DNA of 61,751 bases from positions 1-61,751 of the forward strand of contig DATLRV010000028.1 of assembly GCA_035534455.1 (NCBI GenBank). Direction: 5' to 3'. The notes beneath the pieces were generated by a model. The model was given only the letters and a program-made list of their open reading frames with translations, did no database searches and was not told the origin of the DNA. Position numbers and translations under genes: made by a program. This stretch comes from JAJYVT01 sp035534455. Lineage in GTDB: Bacteria; Actinomycetota; Acidimicrobiia; Acidimicrobiales; RAAP-2. This document shows positions 32,907 through 41,841 of this stretch, piece by piece (the first letter of the stretch is position 1; each line of letters opens with the position of its first letter).

Positions 32907-35237
32907 TCAGCGGCGTTCGAGGGCGAGCGCGATCAGGGCGACGTCGTCACGACGCTCCGCGCTGATCGCGGCGACGACCCGGTCACAGACGGCCGCCGGA
33001 CTCAACTCGCCGCGGGCGGCGACGAGGGACAGGTGCTCCATGCTCGCTTCGCTTCCTGCGCCGCGCTCGTCGATCGCGCCGTCGGTGAAGCCGAGCAGCA
33101 CATGCGTCGCCCCGAGCGTGCCGTGCCACTCGTCCGCGGGAGGCGCGTCCATGCCGAGCGGCGGACCCGGCACGATCGGCAGAAAGGTGGCGGCGGACCC
33201 GGTGACCAGGAGGGGTGGATAATGGCCAGCAGAGGAGACCGAGAGCTCGCCCGAAGCCGGGTCGAGCACTCCCACGACGGCGGTTGCGATCCGTTCGAAC
33301 CCGAGCAGTCCCCACGCGGCACGAAGCGCCGAGACGAGGCGCGTCGGCGTTGGCGTCTGCCCGGCAAGGGCCCGCGCCGCGCTGCGGAGGTGTCCCATCT
33401 GGGCTGCCGCCCCCCGGTCATGGCCTGCCACGTCGCCGACCATGAACAGGACCTGGCCGTTCGGCAGCGCGAGGACGTCGTAGAAGTCGCCGCCGACTTC
33501 GAGGCCGCGGTTCGCCGTGAGGTACCGCGTTTCGACGTTCACCCGGTCGACGTGGGGAAGCTGCGCGGGGAGGAGGCTCGACTGGAGGATCTGGGAGGTG
33601 CGGAACGCCGACTCGTAGCGCCGGGCGTTGTCCACGACCGATGCGACGTGGCGCGCGAGCTCCTGGGCGAAGGCCATGTCGTCGGGCCGGAACCGATGGC
33701 TGGTCGAGACGCAGGTGACGGACCCCACGACCCGTGTGGACGCGACGAGCGGGACCGTGAGGTACGACCGGAACCCGAGGGCTTTGACCACCTCGAAGTG
33801 CTCGTCGCTCACGGTCGTCGCGCGGAGGAACTCCTCGGGCATCTCCTCTGACCACGTCGCCTGCCCCGAGATGATGGCCCGGACGGCAGGGTGGTGTCCT
33901 GCGGGATCGGGGGGGAACTCGGTGCGGAGCCGCGCGACGAGCGGCTGGAACCCGGGGTCCCGGTGCGTCGCCACCATGCGCACGAGCTCCCCGTCTTCAC
34001 CGACCACGTCGATCAGACAGATCTCGCCGATGGTCGCGACCGCGAGGTCGCCGAGCCGGTCGAGGGTCGCAGTGAGATCGTCGGCTTCGGCGAGCACCTG
34101 TGCGGCGCGCGCGAAGAAGCTCGCGCGCTCGGCCGCGAGCCGCTCCGACTCGGCCAGCTGCGCGCGGTCGAAGGCCTGCGCCGCCTGTCCGAGGACCAGG
34201 GTGAGGAGGAGCCGCTCGTCGGTGGTGAACCAATCGGGGCTTCCGGCGACGAGCGCGAGCGCGCCGGCTGCGCCGCTGCGCGTGACGATGGGCAGCACCG
34301 CCCAGCTTCCCTCCCCGTTCCCGTCGTGCTCGTTGCCGCCGTCGGTGGAGACGCCGTAGATGGGCTGGCCACTTCGTACGGCGGTGGCGAGCGGCGAGCT
34401 CCCGCCTCGTGTGACGGCGCGCTCCCACCCCGCCGGCGGCTGTCCGGACGCGGCCGTGAGCTCGAGGTCGTCCCCCTTGGCGAGCCACACCCCCCGCCAG
34501 AAGCCCGGCGATGGCTCGAGGACCCGGACGAGGGCGTCGGCGGCTTCTTCGGTCGAGTGCGCCGCGGCGAGCTCTGCGGTCGCGTACTGGATCCGAGTGA
34601 TCCGGTCGGCGAGACGCTCCGCGTCGCGTCGTGCCGCCCGCTCGCGCTCGAAGATGCGAAGGCGGTCGAGCGCGGCGGCGAGACGGTCCGCCACCACCTG
34701 CAAGAGCTCCGCGTCGCCGGCGCCGAAGCGGTCTTCCTCATAGCTCGCAGCCCACATCACCCCGATCGGGTGGTCGCCGCTCAGCATCGGGACTGCGGCC
34801 ACCGACCGGAGGCCGCTCTGGCGCAGCACCGGATTGACGACGTGGATCGTCGTGAGGTCCCCGATGACGAGGGGGGCGCGGGTGGCGAGCACCTGTCCGG
34901 ACATGCCCTGTCCGGCGTGGATCCCGATCCCGATCGACAGCTCCTCGCTGAGCCCGACGGCGGCGCGGACCATCAGCTCGTCGCCCTCTTCGTTCGCCAG
35001 GAGGATCGCGACGCTGTTGACCGACAGGAGACGGCCGATCTTCTCGAGAGCGTCGCGGAGCACACTGTCGAGTGACCTGGCCGACAGGGTCATGTCGGCG
35101 GACAAGACCAGCTCGTGCCACAGTCTCGAGACAGGGTCGACGACCTCCGTCGCCGCGCGCTCGATTGCGAGCAGCTGGTCGACACCGAGCTGCCGTCGAA
35201 GACCGCCGGCCTGCGGCGCGGCACCGAGTTCGGTCAT
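32907..35237 (-). CDS. GAF-domain PP2C phosphatase (RsbU-like)
   Basis: A 776-aa cytoplasmic signalling protein with three GAF-like sensor domains (about 60-200, 215-370, 380-525) followed by a SpoIIE/RsbU PP2C phosphatase (about 550-775). Phosphatase motifs are GGDFYDVLALPNGQVLFMVGDVAGH, RSAARALAG, SSAGHYPPLLV and FTDGAIDERG; the metal Asp residues are present. The ATG at 35235-35237 overlaps the nadC stop (ATGA). It probably dephosphorylates an anti-sigma antagonist such as the STAS protein encoded at 31261, but that is inference. GAF ligands are unknown. Confidence 0.9.
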   Translation of the reverse strand: MTELGAAPQAGGLRRQLGVDQLLAIERAATEVVDPVSRLWHELVLSADMTLSARSLDSVLRDALEKIGRLLSVNSVAILLANEEGDELMVRAAVGLSEELSIGIGIHAGQGMSGQVLATRAPLVIGDLTTIHVVNPVLRQSGLRSVAAVPMLSGDHPIGVMWAASYEEDRFGAGDAELLQVVADRLAAALDRLRIFERERAARRDAERLADRITRIQYATAELAAAHSTEEAADALVRVLEPSPGFWRGVWLAKGDDLELTAASGQPPAGWERAVTRGGSSPLATAVRSGQPIYGVSTDGGNEHDGNGEGSWAVLPIVTRSGAAGALALVAGSPDWFTTDERLLLTLVLGQAAQAFDRAQLAESERLAAERASFFARAAQVLAEADDLTATLDRLGDLAVATIGEICLIDVVGEDGELVRMVATHRDPGFQPLVARLRTEFPPDPAGHHPAVRAIISGQATWSEEMPEEFLRATTVSDEHFEVVKALGFRSYLTVPLVASTRVVGSVTCVSTSHRFRPDDMAFAQELARHVASVVDNARRYESAFRTSQILQSSLLPAQLPHVDRVNVETRYLTANRGLEVGGDFYDVLALPNGQVLFMVGDVAGHDRGAAAQMGHLRSAARALAGQTPTPTRLVSALRAAWGLLGFERIATAVVGVLDPASGELSVSSAGHYPPLLVTGSAATFLPIVPGPPLGMDAPPADEWHGTLGATHVLLGFTDGAIDERGAGSEASMEHLSLVAARGELSPAAVCDRVVAAISAERRDDVALIALALERR

Positions 35238-36100
35238 CGCCCGCCGAGGTCCAGCCCGAGGTCGAGTGCCCTGACCGAATGGGTCAGCGTCCCGAGCGAG
35301 AGCAGGTCGGCGCCCGCCGCGGCGAACCGGGGCGCGCTCGCCTCCGTGAGCCCTCCGGAAACTTCGACGAGGACGTCGGTTCCCGCCGCGCGCAGCATGC
35401 CGACGGTGCTCGCCACCTCGTCGGGCGTCATGTTGTCGAGCATCACGACGTGGGCGCCCGCCGCCGCCGCATCCATCGCCTGTTCGGGCCGGTCGCACTC
35501 GACTTCGATCATCCGCATGGGGAACCGGTCGCGTGCCCGGGCGACCGCCTCGGCGATCGAAAGCGCGCCGAGGTGGTTGTCCTTCACGAGCACCCCGTCC
35601 GACAGCGATCCGCGATGGTTGTGGCCGCCCCCGGCGCGGACCGCGGCCTTCTGGAGGGCGCGCAGGCCTGGCAGGGTCTTGCGCGTGTCGAGCACCCGTG
35701 CCGACGGATTGGCCTTGGCGACCGCCTCGACGACCTGGCGCGTCGCCGTCGCGACCCCGGAGAGGTGGCACACGAAGTTGAGCGCGGTCCGCTCCGCGGT
35801 GAGGATCGACCGCAGGGGGCCGCGAACCTGTGCGACGACCGAGCCTGGTTCCACTACGGACCCGTCGGCGGCACGCCAGTCCACCTCGACGTCGCGGTCC
35901 ACCTGGGCGAAGGCCTCGAGCGCGCACAGCCGTCCCGCCACGACGCCGCGCGCCCGGGCGACGATCGCCGTCTCGGCGCGCCGGGACTCCTCGACGAGTG
36001 ACGCGGTCAGGTCGCCGAGCGGGAGGACGTCTTCGGCCAGCGCGCGGGCGACGGCCTCGCGCGCCGCCGCGCGCGGGGGGTCGACGGCGGTCGGTGTCAC
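35234..36100 (-). CDS. nadC: Nicotinate-nucleotide pyrophosphorylase (quinolinate PRTase)
   Basis: A 288-aa NadC, which converts quinolinate and PRPP to nicotinate mononucleotide in NAD synthesis. Signatures are ALAEDVLPLGDLTASLV at the N terminus, RTALNFVCHLSGVATATR, ARVLDTRKTLPGLRALQKAAVRAGGGHNHR, DNHLGAL, IEVECD and SGGLT. The GTG start at 36098-36100 overlaps the M20 stop (GTGA) and its own stop overlaps the phosphatase ATG, so it is buried in a coupled operon. nadA and nadB are not nearby. Confidence 0.96.
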   Translation of the reverse strand: MTPTAVDPPRAAAREAVARALAEDVLPLGDLTASLVEESRRAETAIVARARGVVAGRLCALEAFAQVDRDVEVDWRAADGSVVEPGSVVAQVRGPLRSILTAERTALNFVCHLSGVATATRQVVEAVAKANPSARVLDTRKTLPGLRALQKAAVRAGGGHNHRGSLSDGVLVKDNHLGALSIAEAVARARDRFPMRMIEVECDRPEQAMDAAAAGAHVVMLDNMTPDEVASTVGMLRAAGTDVLVEVSGGLTEASAPRFAAAGADLLSLGTLTHSVRALDLGLDLGGR

Positions 36101-37590
36101 GCCAGGCCCCGTCCGGCGGACGACCGAGCTTCCGCCGCTCGGATCAGGCGGGCCGTCGCGACGGTGACGGCTTCGGCCATGGGCAGGTGGAGGAACTCGT
36201 TCGGACCATGTGCGTTGCTCCCCGGCCCGAGGACCCCGGTCGCGACCAGAGGCACGCCCGGGTAGCGCTCGCCGAGCATGGCGAGGAACGGGATCGTCCC
36301 TCCTTCTCCGAGCTCCCCTGGCGCTTCGCCGAACAGCTCCTCGGAGGCCTGGGCGAACGCCTCGGCGACCCAGCTCTCGAGCGGGGGTGCGGCCCAGCCT
36401 GTCGCCGGGGCGTCGAAGCGCACCCGGACCCGCGCCCCCGCCGGGGGATCGGCCACCAACGCGGCCTCCACGGCATCCTTGGCCGATTCGGCATCGACCG
36501 TGGGAGGAAGCCTGAGGGAGATCTTCGCCGTGGTGAACGGGCGCAGGACGTTCCCGCCGTCGCGCACCGCGGGGATCCCGTCCATGCCGGTGACCGCGAG
36601 CGATGGCCTCCAGGCCCGGCGCTCGAGTCGTTCGCCGTCCGAGGCCCCCTCGAGCTCGAGACCTTCGACGACCGGGAAGACGGCCCCGGCGTGCCATCCG
36701 GGCGGGGGGCTCGACGGCGGGACCTCTGCGCAGGGGTGCAGTGCCGCCAGCTTGACCTCGCCGGTGACGGGGTCCTCGAGACGGTCGAGCAGGACCCGGA
36801 GCAGCCGGAAGGATGTGGGCACGATGCCGCCGGCGCTGCCACTGTGCACCCCCTCGGTCAGCACCTCGACCGACACCGAGGCCACCAGGTTCCCCCGGAG
36901 CGAGGAGGTGAGCCACAGGCGGTCGTAGCTGAGGCACCCCGAGTCCAGGCACACGACGAGGTCCGGGTGACCGAGCCGGCCAGCGACGTCGGCGAGGTGC
37001 GCGGGGAGGTCGGGGCTGCCGCTCTCCTCGCTGGCCTCGACCAGGACGACGACGCGCGGGCGCGGCAGGGCTGCCGTGTCCAGCAGCTCGATCGCCGTCA
37101 TCGCGGCGAAGATCGCGTAGCCGTCGTCTCCGGTGCCCCTCCCGTAGAGGCGGTCGCCCTCCCGGACCGGCGTGAACGGTCCGAGGCCGTCGCGCCACGC
37201 GCCGAGGGGCGGCTGCTTGTCGAGGTGCCCGTACACGAGGACGGGGCCGGACGAGCTGCCCGTTGCGGGCGCGTCGACGAGGATGAGGGGCGTGCGTCCC
37301 GCACCGCCGAGCACCTCGGCCGTGACCCCTCCGATCGCGCGCCCGGCCGCCCATGACCGGAGCAACGAGGCGGCCGCCGCAAGGTGACCGCGCTCCTCCC
37401 AGCGCTCGTCGAAGTCCGGCGAGAGGCAGGGGATCCTGGCGTACTCGACGAGGGCCGGCAGGACTTCCTCCTCCCACCGGCGGTGCACCGCAGCCAGCAG
37501 GCCGGCGTGGCCGGCGTGGTCGGCGTGGCCGTCGTCAGCGCCCTCCGCGTCGTCCGCGCCCGAGGCGATTCGTGGGGAACGGCCGGTCAC
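36097..37590 (-). CDS. M20 family dipeptidase/metallopeptidase
   Basis: A 497-aa di-zinc M20 peptidase of the carnosinase/CNDP-like branch. Metal and catalytic residues are in VYGHLDKQP (His, Asp), RGTGDDGY (Asp), VEASEESGS (Glu pair), LDSGC and the C-terminal GSNAHGPNE (His). The lid domain covers about 220-365, including the SGSAGG segment and the RISLRLPP-like KISLRLPP. The N-terminal 30 residues contain an acidic/His-rich stretch (ADDGHADHAGHAG). The start is a GTG at 37588-37590; nothing in the leader upstream is protein-like. It is coupled to nadC. Confidence 0.9.
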   Translation of the reverse strand: MTGRSPRIASGADDAEGADDGHADHAGHAGLLAAVHRRWEEEVLPALVEYARIPCLSPDFDERWEERGHLAAAASLLRSWAAGRAIGGVTAEVLGGAGRTPLILVDAPATGSSSGPVLVYGHLDKQPPLGAWRDGLGPFTPVREGDRLYGRGTGDDGYAIFAAMTAIELLDTAALPRPRVVVLVEASEESGSPDLPAHLADVAGRLGHPDLVVCLDSGCLSYDRLWLTSSLRGNLVASVSVEVLTEGVHSGSAGGIVPTSFRLLRVLLDRLEDPVTGEVKLAALHPCAEVPPSSPPPGWHAGAVFPVVEGLELEGASDGERLERRAWRPSLAVTGMDGIPAVRDGGNVLRPFTTAKISLRLPPTVDAESAKDAVEAALVADPPAGARVRVRFDAPATGWAAPPLESWVAEAFAQASEELFGEAPGELGEGGTIPFLAMLGERYPGVPLVATGVLGPGSNAHGPNEFLHLPMAEAVTVATARLIRAAEARSSAGRGLA

Positions 37591-37694
37591 CGCCTGGACG
37601 CTACCGCCAGGCAATGCCGCGACGCCCCCGGGGCCGCGGCCGGCGTCCCCGCGGCAGGTTTCCACCTCGAGCAGGCACGCGCCGGACGAGACGC

Positions 37695-39077
37695 TCAGAC
37701 CGCCTGGCTGGCCGTCGACATGTTCCAGTCGGGGACCCGCAGCGCCGGCATCGCCGTGCGGTTCATCCACGTCCCGCCTTCCCGTCCGTAGGTGCGCACG
37801 GGCTCGGACACGTGGGTGGCCCGCGCCAGCACGTCGACCGGGCTCTCGTTGAAGCGGAAATTGCTGGTTGCGCCCGTGACCTTGCCGTCCTCGACCACGT
37901 AGACGCCGTCGCGGGTGAGCCCGGTGAGGAGGAGGGTCCTCGGGTCGACCTCCCGGATGTACCACAGGCACGTGAGGAGCAGCCCCCGTTCGGTCGTGGC
38001 GACCAGGTCCTCGAGGGTCCCGGTCGCTCCGGGGAGCCCGAGGAGCAGGTTGTCGATCGGTGCGCCGGGCGTCGCGTCGGACCGCCGGGCGCCGGCGCGG
38101 TGGTACCGGAGACGCGCCAGGCGTCCCTGGCCCAGCCACTCGGTCCGCCCGAGCTCGAGCCCGTTGTCGAACACCGAGACGTCCGCTGAGGAAGCGCTGG
38201 TCGCGAGGAAGGGCTCGCACTCGAGCCGGGGCTCAGCGGGATCGCTCCACAGGTCGAAGGGGAGCGGGGTCAGGCTCTCGCCGAGGCGGGTACCGCCCCC
38301 CGCCCTCGAAAAGACGGTCCGGCCGTCCTCGGACTCCCGGCCGCTGGCGGCCTCGACCAGGAACATCATGAGGTCGGCGACCGCGCTCGGTGGGAGGACG
38401 ACCTCATGGCGCCCCGGATCGACGTCCACGTGGCGCGACGCCCAACCGAGCCCGCGTCGCACGGTCTCTTCGAGGGAGTCCAGCTCCACGTCCAGGAAAT
38501 CGGGAGTGCCGACACCCGCCCAGGCCGAGGCGCCGTCCCTCCGGCCGACGACCTGCAGCGCGCCGGTTGGCTGGACGTGGCGACGGCGCAGGCCGGTCGA
38601 GGTGGCGAGATAGGTGGTCGTCACCCGGTGTTCGGCGAACCCCGACAGGACGGTCCGTGACGCCTCGGCGCGCGCGAACGCTCCGGCAAGGCCGCTCACG
38701 ATCGACGCCAGACGCTCGAGTCCGGTGACCGCAGCGTCGTCGCCGAAGGCGCGGTCCGCGCCGCCCTCGACGAGCGGTGCCGCGTCGTCCGCCGGCCCGA
38801 TCGCGGCCGCGGCCTCGCCCACGAGGGCCTCGACGTCGATCTTCCCGCTGCGGCGTGCCACGCCGGCCCTGCCGGGCTGGGCCGGCGAGCCGGCCGGCTC
38901 GGCGAGGATCGCGGTCACCCTTCGGTCGGTCCGCACGCCGTCGGTGGTGACCGTGTTGTTCGCGAACCGGACATCGACCTCGTGCGTGTCCTCCACGATT
39001 GCGATGCACGGCCGGTCGGCGGCCGCGAGCACCTGCTCGGAGACGTCGGCCGGATGGGCGAGCCCGGTCGCGCTCAC
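37695..39077 (-). CDS. pmbA: TldE/PmbA subunit
   Basis: A 460-aa TldE (PmbA) homologue, the non-catalytic partner of TldD in a peptide-degrading complex. It has the family fold with DVRFANNTVTTDGVRTDRRV at the N terminus, the mid-domain HEVVLPPSAVADLMMFLVEAASG and the C-terminal YIREVDPRTLLLTGLTRDGVY and GATSNFRFNESPVDVLAR segments. The protein lacks HExxxH, as expected. The start GTG overlaps the tldD stop (GTGA), which supports a TldD-TldE heterodimer. Confidence 0.93.
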   Translation of the reverse strand: MSATGLAHPADVSEQVLAAADRPCIAIVEDTHEVDVRFANNTVTTDGVRTDRRVTAILAEPAGSPAQPGRAGVARRSGKIDVEALVGEAAAAIGPADDAAPLVEGGADRAFGDDAAVTGLERLASIVSGLAGAFARAEASRTVLSGFAEHRVTTTYLATSTGLRRRHVQPTGALQVVGRRDGASAWAGVGTPDFLDVELDSLEETVRRGLGWASRHVDVDPGRHEVVLPPSAVADLMMFLVEAASGRESEDGRTVFSRAGGGTRLGESLTPLPFDLWSDPAEPRLECEPFLATSASSADVSVFDNGLELGRTEWLGQGRLARLRYHRAGARRSDATPGAPIDNLLLGLPGATGTLEDLVATTERGLLLTCLWYIREVDPRTLLLTGLTRDGVYVVEDGKVTGATSNFRFNESPVDVLARATHVSEPVRTYGREGGTWMNRTAMPALRVPDWNMSTASQAV

Positions 39078-40570
39078 CGTCCGGCCTCCCTTCGGGTGTT
39101 GAGCACCCGCACGCCCCTCACCAGGACCGACGGGCACCCGTGACTGACCGCCGCGACCTGCTCCGGCTGGCCCTTCCCGCAGTTGAAGGCGCCGGCGAGG
39201 AGGTACGTGGACGCGCCGCCGACCGCTTCCATCGCGCCCCAGAATTCGGTGGTCGTCGCCTGGTAGGCGACGTCGCGCACCTGACCGGCGAGCCGCCCGT
39301 CGCGCACGGCGTAGAACCGCTGCCCGGTGAACTGGAAGTTGTAGCGCTGCATGTCGATCGACCAGCTCTTGTCGCCGACGATGTAGATGCCGCGGTCGAC
39401 GCCCGAGATGAGCTCCTCGGTGGAGGGGCCGTCCCCGGCCGCGGGCTGGAGCGACACGTTCGCCATGCGCTGGATTGGGACGTGGAGGGGCGAGTCGGCG
39501 AACGCGCACCCGTTCGACCTCCCGATTCCCTGGGACGAGGCGATCGCGCGGTCGAGCTGATAGCCGGTGAGGATGCCGTCGCGCACGATGTCGAAGGACT
39601 GGGCGGCGACGCCCTCGTCGTCGACGGCCACCGTCGCGAGGCCGTGCTCGGTCGTGCGGTCGCCCACGACGTGCATCACCTCGGAGCCGTAGCGCAGCGA
39701 CCCGAGCCGGTCGGGGGTGGCGAACGACGTGCCCGCGAAGGCAGCCTCGTAGCCCATCGCCCTGTCGAGCTCGGTGGCATGACCGATCGACTCGTGGATC
39801 GTGAGCCACAGGTTGGTCGGGTCGACGACGAGATCGTAGGTCCCGGCGTCGACAGACGGGGCGCCGAGCTTCTCGGCGAGGAGCACCGGCAGCTGGGCGA
39901 GCTCGGCGTCGAAGTCCCAGCCGTCGCCGCCCACGTACTCCCACCCGCGGCCGACGGGGGGTGCGACGGTGCGCATCTCTTCGAAGTCCCCGTCGTCGGT
40001 GACCGAGAGCGCCTCGATCTGGGGATGGATGCGCACCCGCCGCTGCAGTACGACGGTGCCCGACAGGTCCGCGAAGTACTTCTCCTCGCGCACGGCCATG
40101 ACGTACGCGGTCACGTGGTCGATGCCCGGCGCCGCCATCAGGCGGCCGCTCCAGTCGGCCAGCAGCTCGACCTTCTCGGAGAGCGGCACCTCCACGGGGT
40201 CACGGACGAACGGCGACGACCACTCCACGCGCCCGTGCGCCGGCTCGTCGGCGAGGGTGACCCCCCTCGATCGCGCCGGTCGCGTGATCCGGGCGGCCTC
40301 GACGGCGTCGCGCACGAGCGCGGCCGCCGGCGCCGCGCCAACTGCGACGCTGCCGGCGAAGCCGAACGACCCCGATCGGACGAGCTGCACGCCGCAGCCG
40401 ACCTCGGTGTCGTCGATGGCGGTCTCGAGGCGGCCGTCGCGCAGCACGACGATCTGCGTCCGGACACGTTCGATCCGGACCGCCGCGTGCGACGCACCCG
40501 CGGTCGCGGCGGCACCGAGCGCGGCGTCGGTGACCTCGGCGAGCACGTCGCCGTCGACGGGGCCATCCAT
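39074..40570 (-). CDS. tldD: TldD metalloprotease subunit
   Basis: A 498-aa TldD-type zinc peptidase that clips unfolded or leader peptides inside a TldD/TldE barrel. The HExxxH motif is HESIGHATE with His259, and a third ligand Cys lies near the C terminus in FNCGKGQPEQVAAVSHGCPS. Other conserved segments are DLVVDPTNLWLTI, DDEGVAAQSFDIVRDGIL and DKSWSIDMQRYNFQF. The ATG at 40570 lies 10 bp after the lysR stop, so lysR and tldD share an mRNA. Targets are unknown here; RiPP precursors are one possibility, but none is seen. Confidence 0.95.
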   Translation of the reverse strand: MDGPVDGDVLAEVTDAALGAAATAGASHAAVRIERVRTQIVVLRDGRLETAIDDTEVGCGVQLVRSGSFGFAGSVAVGAAPAAALVRDAVEAARITRPARSRGVTLADEPAHGRVEWSSPFVRDPVEVPLSEKVELLADWSGRLMAAPGIDHVTAYVMAVREEKYFADLSGTVVLQRRVRIHPQIEALSVTDDGDFEEMRTVAPPVGRGWEYVGGDGWDFDAELAQLPVLLAEKLGAPSVDAGTYDLVVDPTNLWLTIHESIGHATELDRAMGYEAAFAGTSFATPDRLGSLRYGSEVMHVVGDRTTEHGLATVAVDDEGVAAQSFDIVRDGILTGYQLDRAIASSQGIGRSNGCAFADSPLHVPIQRMANVSLQPAAGDGPSTEELISGVDRGIYIVGDKSWSIDMQRYNFQFTGQRFYAVRDGRLAGQVRDVAYQATTTEFWGAMEAVGGASTYLLAGAFNCGKGQPEQVAAVSHGCPSVLVRGVRVLNTRREAGR

Positions 40571-40580
40571 CTGCCCGACC

Positions 40581-41522
40581 CTAATGGGGTGCGGGGGCGG
40601 TCGGTGGGGCCGTGGCGCGGTGGAGCCCTGCCGGGGCGACCGACGGGTCCTGCACGATCGCGTGAAGGAGCTCGATGACCACCCGCGTGGGGGCGGAGGG
40701 AGCGCCGCGGAGCGGCAGCGCGACCCCGACGCGCCGGGGAGGCAGCCCGGCGATGCGGAGGAGCCGGAACTCGCGGCGCAGGTGGGCCGGGACGGCGGTC
40801 GCCGGGAGGATGGACGGGCCGTGGCCGTCGAAGGTGAGCGACGCGATCATGCGCAGCCCGTCGAGCTCCATCGACGGTCGCAGTTCGACCCCGGCGGCCC
40901 GCGCCGCCGCGTCCATCTCGTCGCGCAGTGCGGTCCCGGGCGCGGGCAGCAGCAGCTCGATCCCCGCGAGGGCGTCGAGGGGGAGCGGGGCGTCGCGCCG
41001 AGCGAGCGGGTCGGTGGCGCGCACCACGAGGACGAGGTCCTCGTCGAAGAGGGCGAAGGTGGTGAGCTCGTCGTTGTGGACCGGGAGCGTGACCGCGGCG
41101 AGGTCCAGCTGGCCGGAGGCGAGTTGGACCTCGAGCGTCGTGTTCGTGCCGTCGGTGACCGTGAGCCGGATCTGGGGGTGGCGGGCGCGAAGGGCGTCGA
41201 ACAGGCGGGGGACCAGCCACCGACCCGTCGTGCCGATCATCCCGAGGCGTACGCGGCCGCGGACTTCCTGGCGCATCGCCACCACGTCGGCGACCATCGC
41301 ATCGAGCTCGGCGATCATGCGCCTCGCCCGGGAGACGACCACCTCGCCCTCTTCGGTGAGCCGGCCCGAGGCGCGGTCGACGAGGGCGACCTCGAGCTCA
41401 CGCTCGAGCCGGGCGACGTGCGCGGAGACGTTGGACTGGACCGTGCCGAGCGCGGCGGCGGCCGCGGAGAAACTGCCCGTGTCCGCGATGCCGACGATGG
41501 CCTGGAGGTGGCGGAGATCCAT
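40581..41522 (-). CDS. LysR family transcriptional regulator
   Basis: A 313-aa LysR regulator. The N-terminal winged helix is MDLRHLQAIVGIADTGSFSA with the recognition region LGTVQSNVSAHVARLERELEVALVDR, and the periplasmic-binding-like effector domain covers about 90-300 (RLGMIGTTGRWLVPRLF start). GAGGAG precedes the ATG by 10 nt. It is the first gene of the leftward operon with tldD. Directly upstream, two TCATAAA direct repeats 11 bp apart are its likeliest own operator, and it is divergent from a small RNA promoter. The ligand is unknown. Confidence 0.88.
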   Translation of the reverse strand: MDLRHLQAIVGIADTGSFSAAAAALGTVQSNVSAHVARLERELEVALVDRASGRLTEEGEVVVSRARRMIAELDAMVADVVAMRQEVRGRVRLGMIGTTGRWLVPRLFDALRARHPQIRLTVTDGTNTTLEVQLASGQLDLAAVTLPVHNDELTTFALFDEDLVLVVRATDPLARRDAPLPLDALAGIELLLPAPGTALRDEMDAAARAAGVELRPSMELDGLRMIASLTFDGHGPSILPATAVPAHLRREFRLLRIAGLPPRRVGVALPLRGAPSAPTRVVIELLHAIVQDPSVAPAGLHRATAPPTAPAPH

Positions 41523-41623
41523 GTGCCGTTGCTCCTCGGACGGTCGCTGCCGGCAACGGGGCCGGAGCGGGGATCGGACGGGGTCGGGTGCCGCGATGCG
41601 ATGGAGGCTATCTGAAAACAAGA

Positions 41624-41641
41624 TCATAAACATCTCATAAA
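41624..41641. promoter_or_regulatory. TCATAAA direct repeats between lysR and the small RNA
   Basis: TCATAAA occurs at 41624-41630 and 41635-41641, exactly 11 bp apart (one helical turn) in an A/T-rich island within very GC-rich DNA. It lies upstream of lysR and just upstream of the -35 of the rightward small RNA promoter. A LysR or other dimer could bind both. Confidence 0.45.
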
Positions 41642-41646
41642 GCGCA

Positions 41647-41675
41647 TTGACAGATCGAGCCCGATCCCGCAGAAT
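41647..41675 (+). promoter_or_regulatory. Promoter for the 6C-like small RNA
   Basis: TTGACA (41647-41652) and CAGAAT (41670-41675) are separated by 17 bp. Transcription would start near 41681-41683, at the 5' base of the first hairpin of the RNA. The -35 is perfect; the -10 is weak but the same CAGAAT hexamer precedes the KdpD/USP gene. Confidence 0.6.
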
Positions 41676-41680
41676 GGACG

Positions 41681-41766
41681 CAGACCTCAAGGAAACCGGA
41701 AATCCCCCCCTCCGATCCTGTCTGGTCATGCGAAGGGACCGCCACCCCCCCGGCGGTCCCTTCGTC
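41681..41766 (+). ncRNA. 6C RNA candidate
   Basis: An RNA of about 85 nt with two stem-loops, each with a loop of seven C residues, the defining feature of the actinobacterial 6C RNA family. Hairpin 1 pairs CAGAC (41681), AGGA and CGGA with TCCG, TCCT and GTCTG around a loop with C-run 41704-41710. Hairpin 2 is a perfect 13-bp stem (41731-41743 with 41752-41764) with C-run 41745-41751, and doubles as the terminator. In mycobacteria the 6C RNA lies next to a HAD-IB hydrolase gene, and here too the next gene is a HAD protein. C-rich loops suggest pairing with G-rich ribosome binding sites. Confidence 0.82.
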
Positions 41767-41841
41767 GCGTCCGGGGCGCGATCAGGCCGGGCGGTGCACC
41801 GAGGGTGGGCCAGGCCGCCCCGGGGTCGGTAACCTCCCGGC

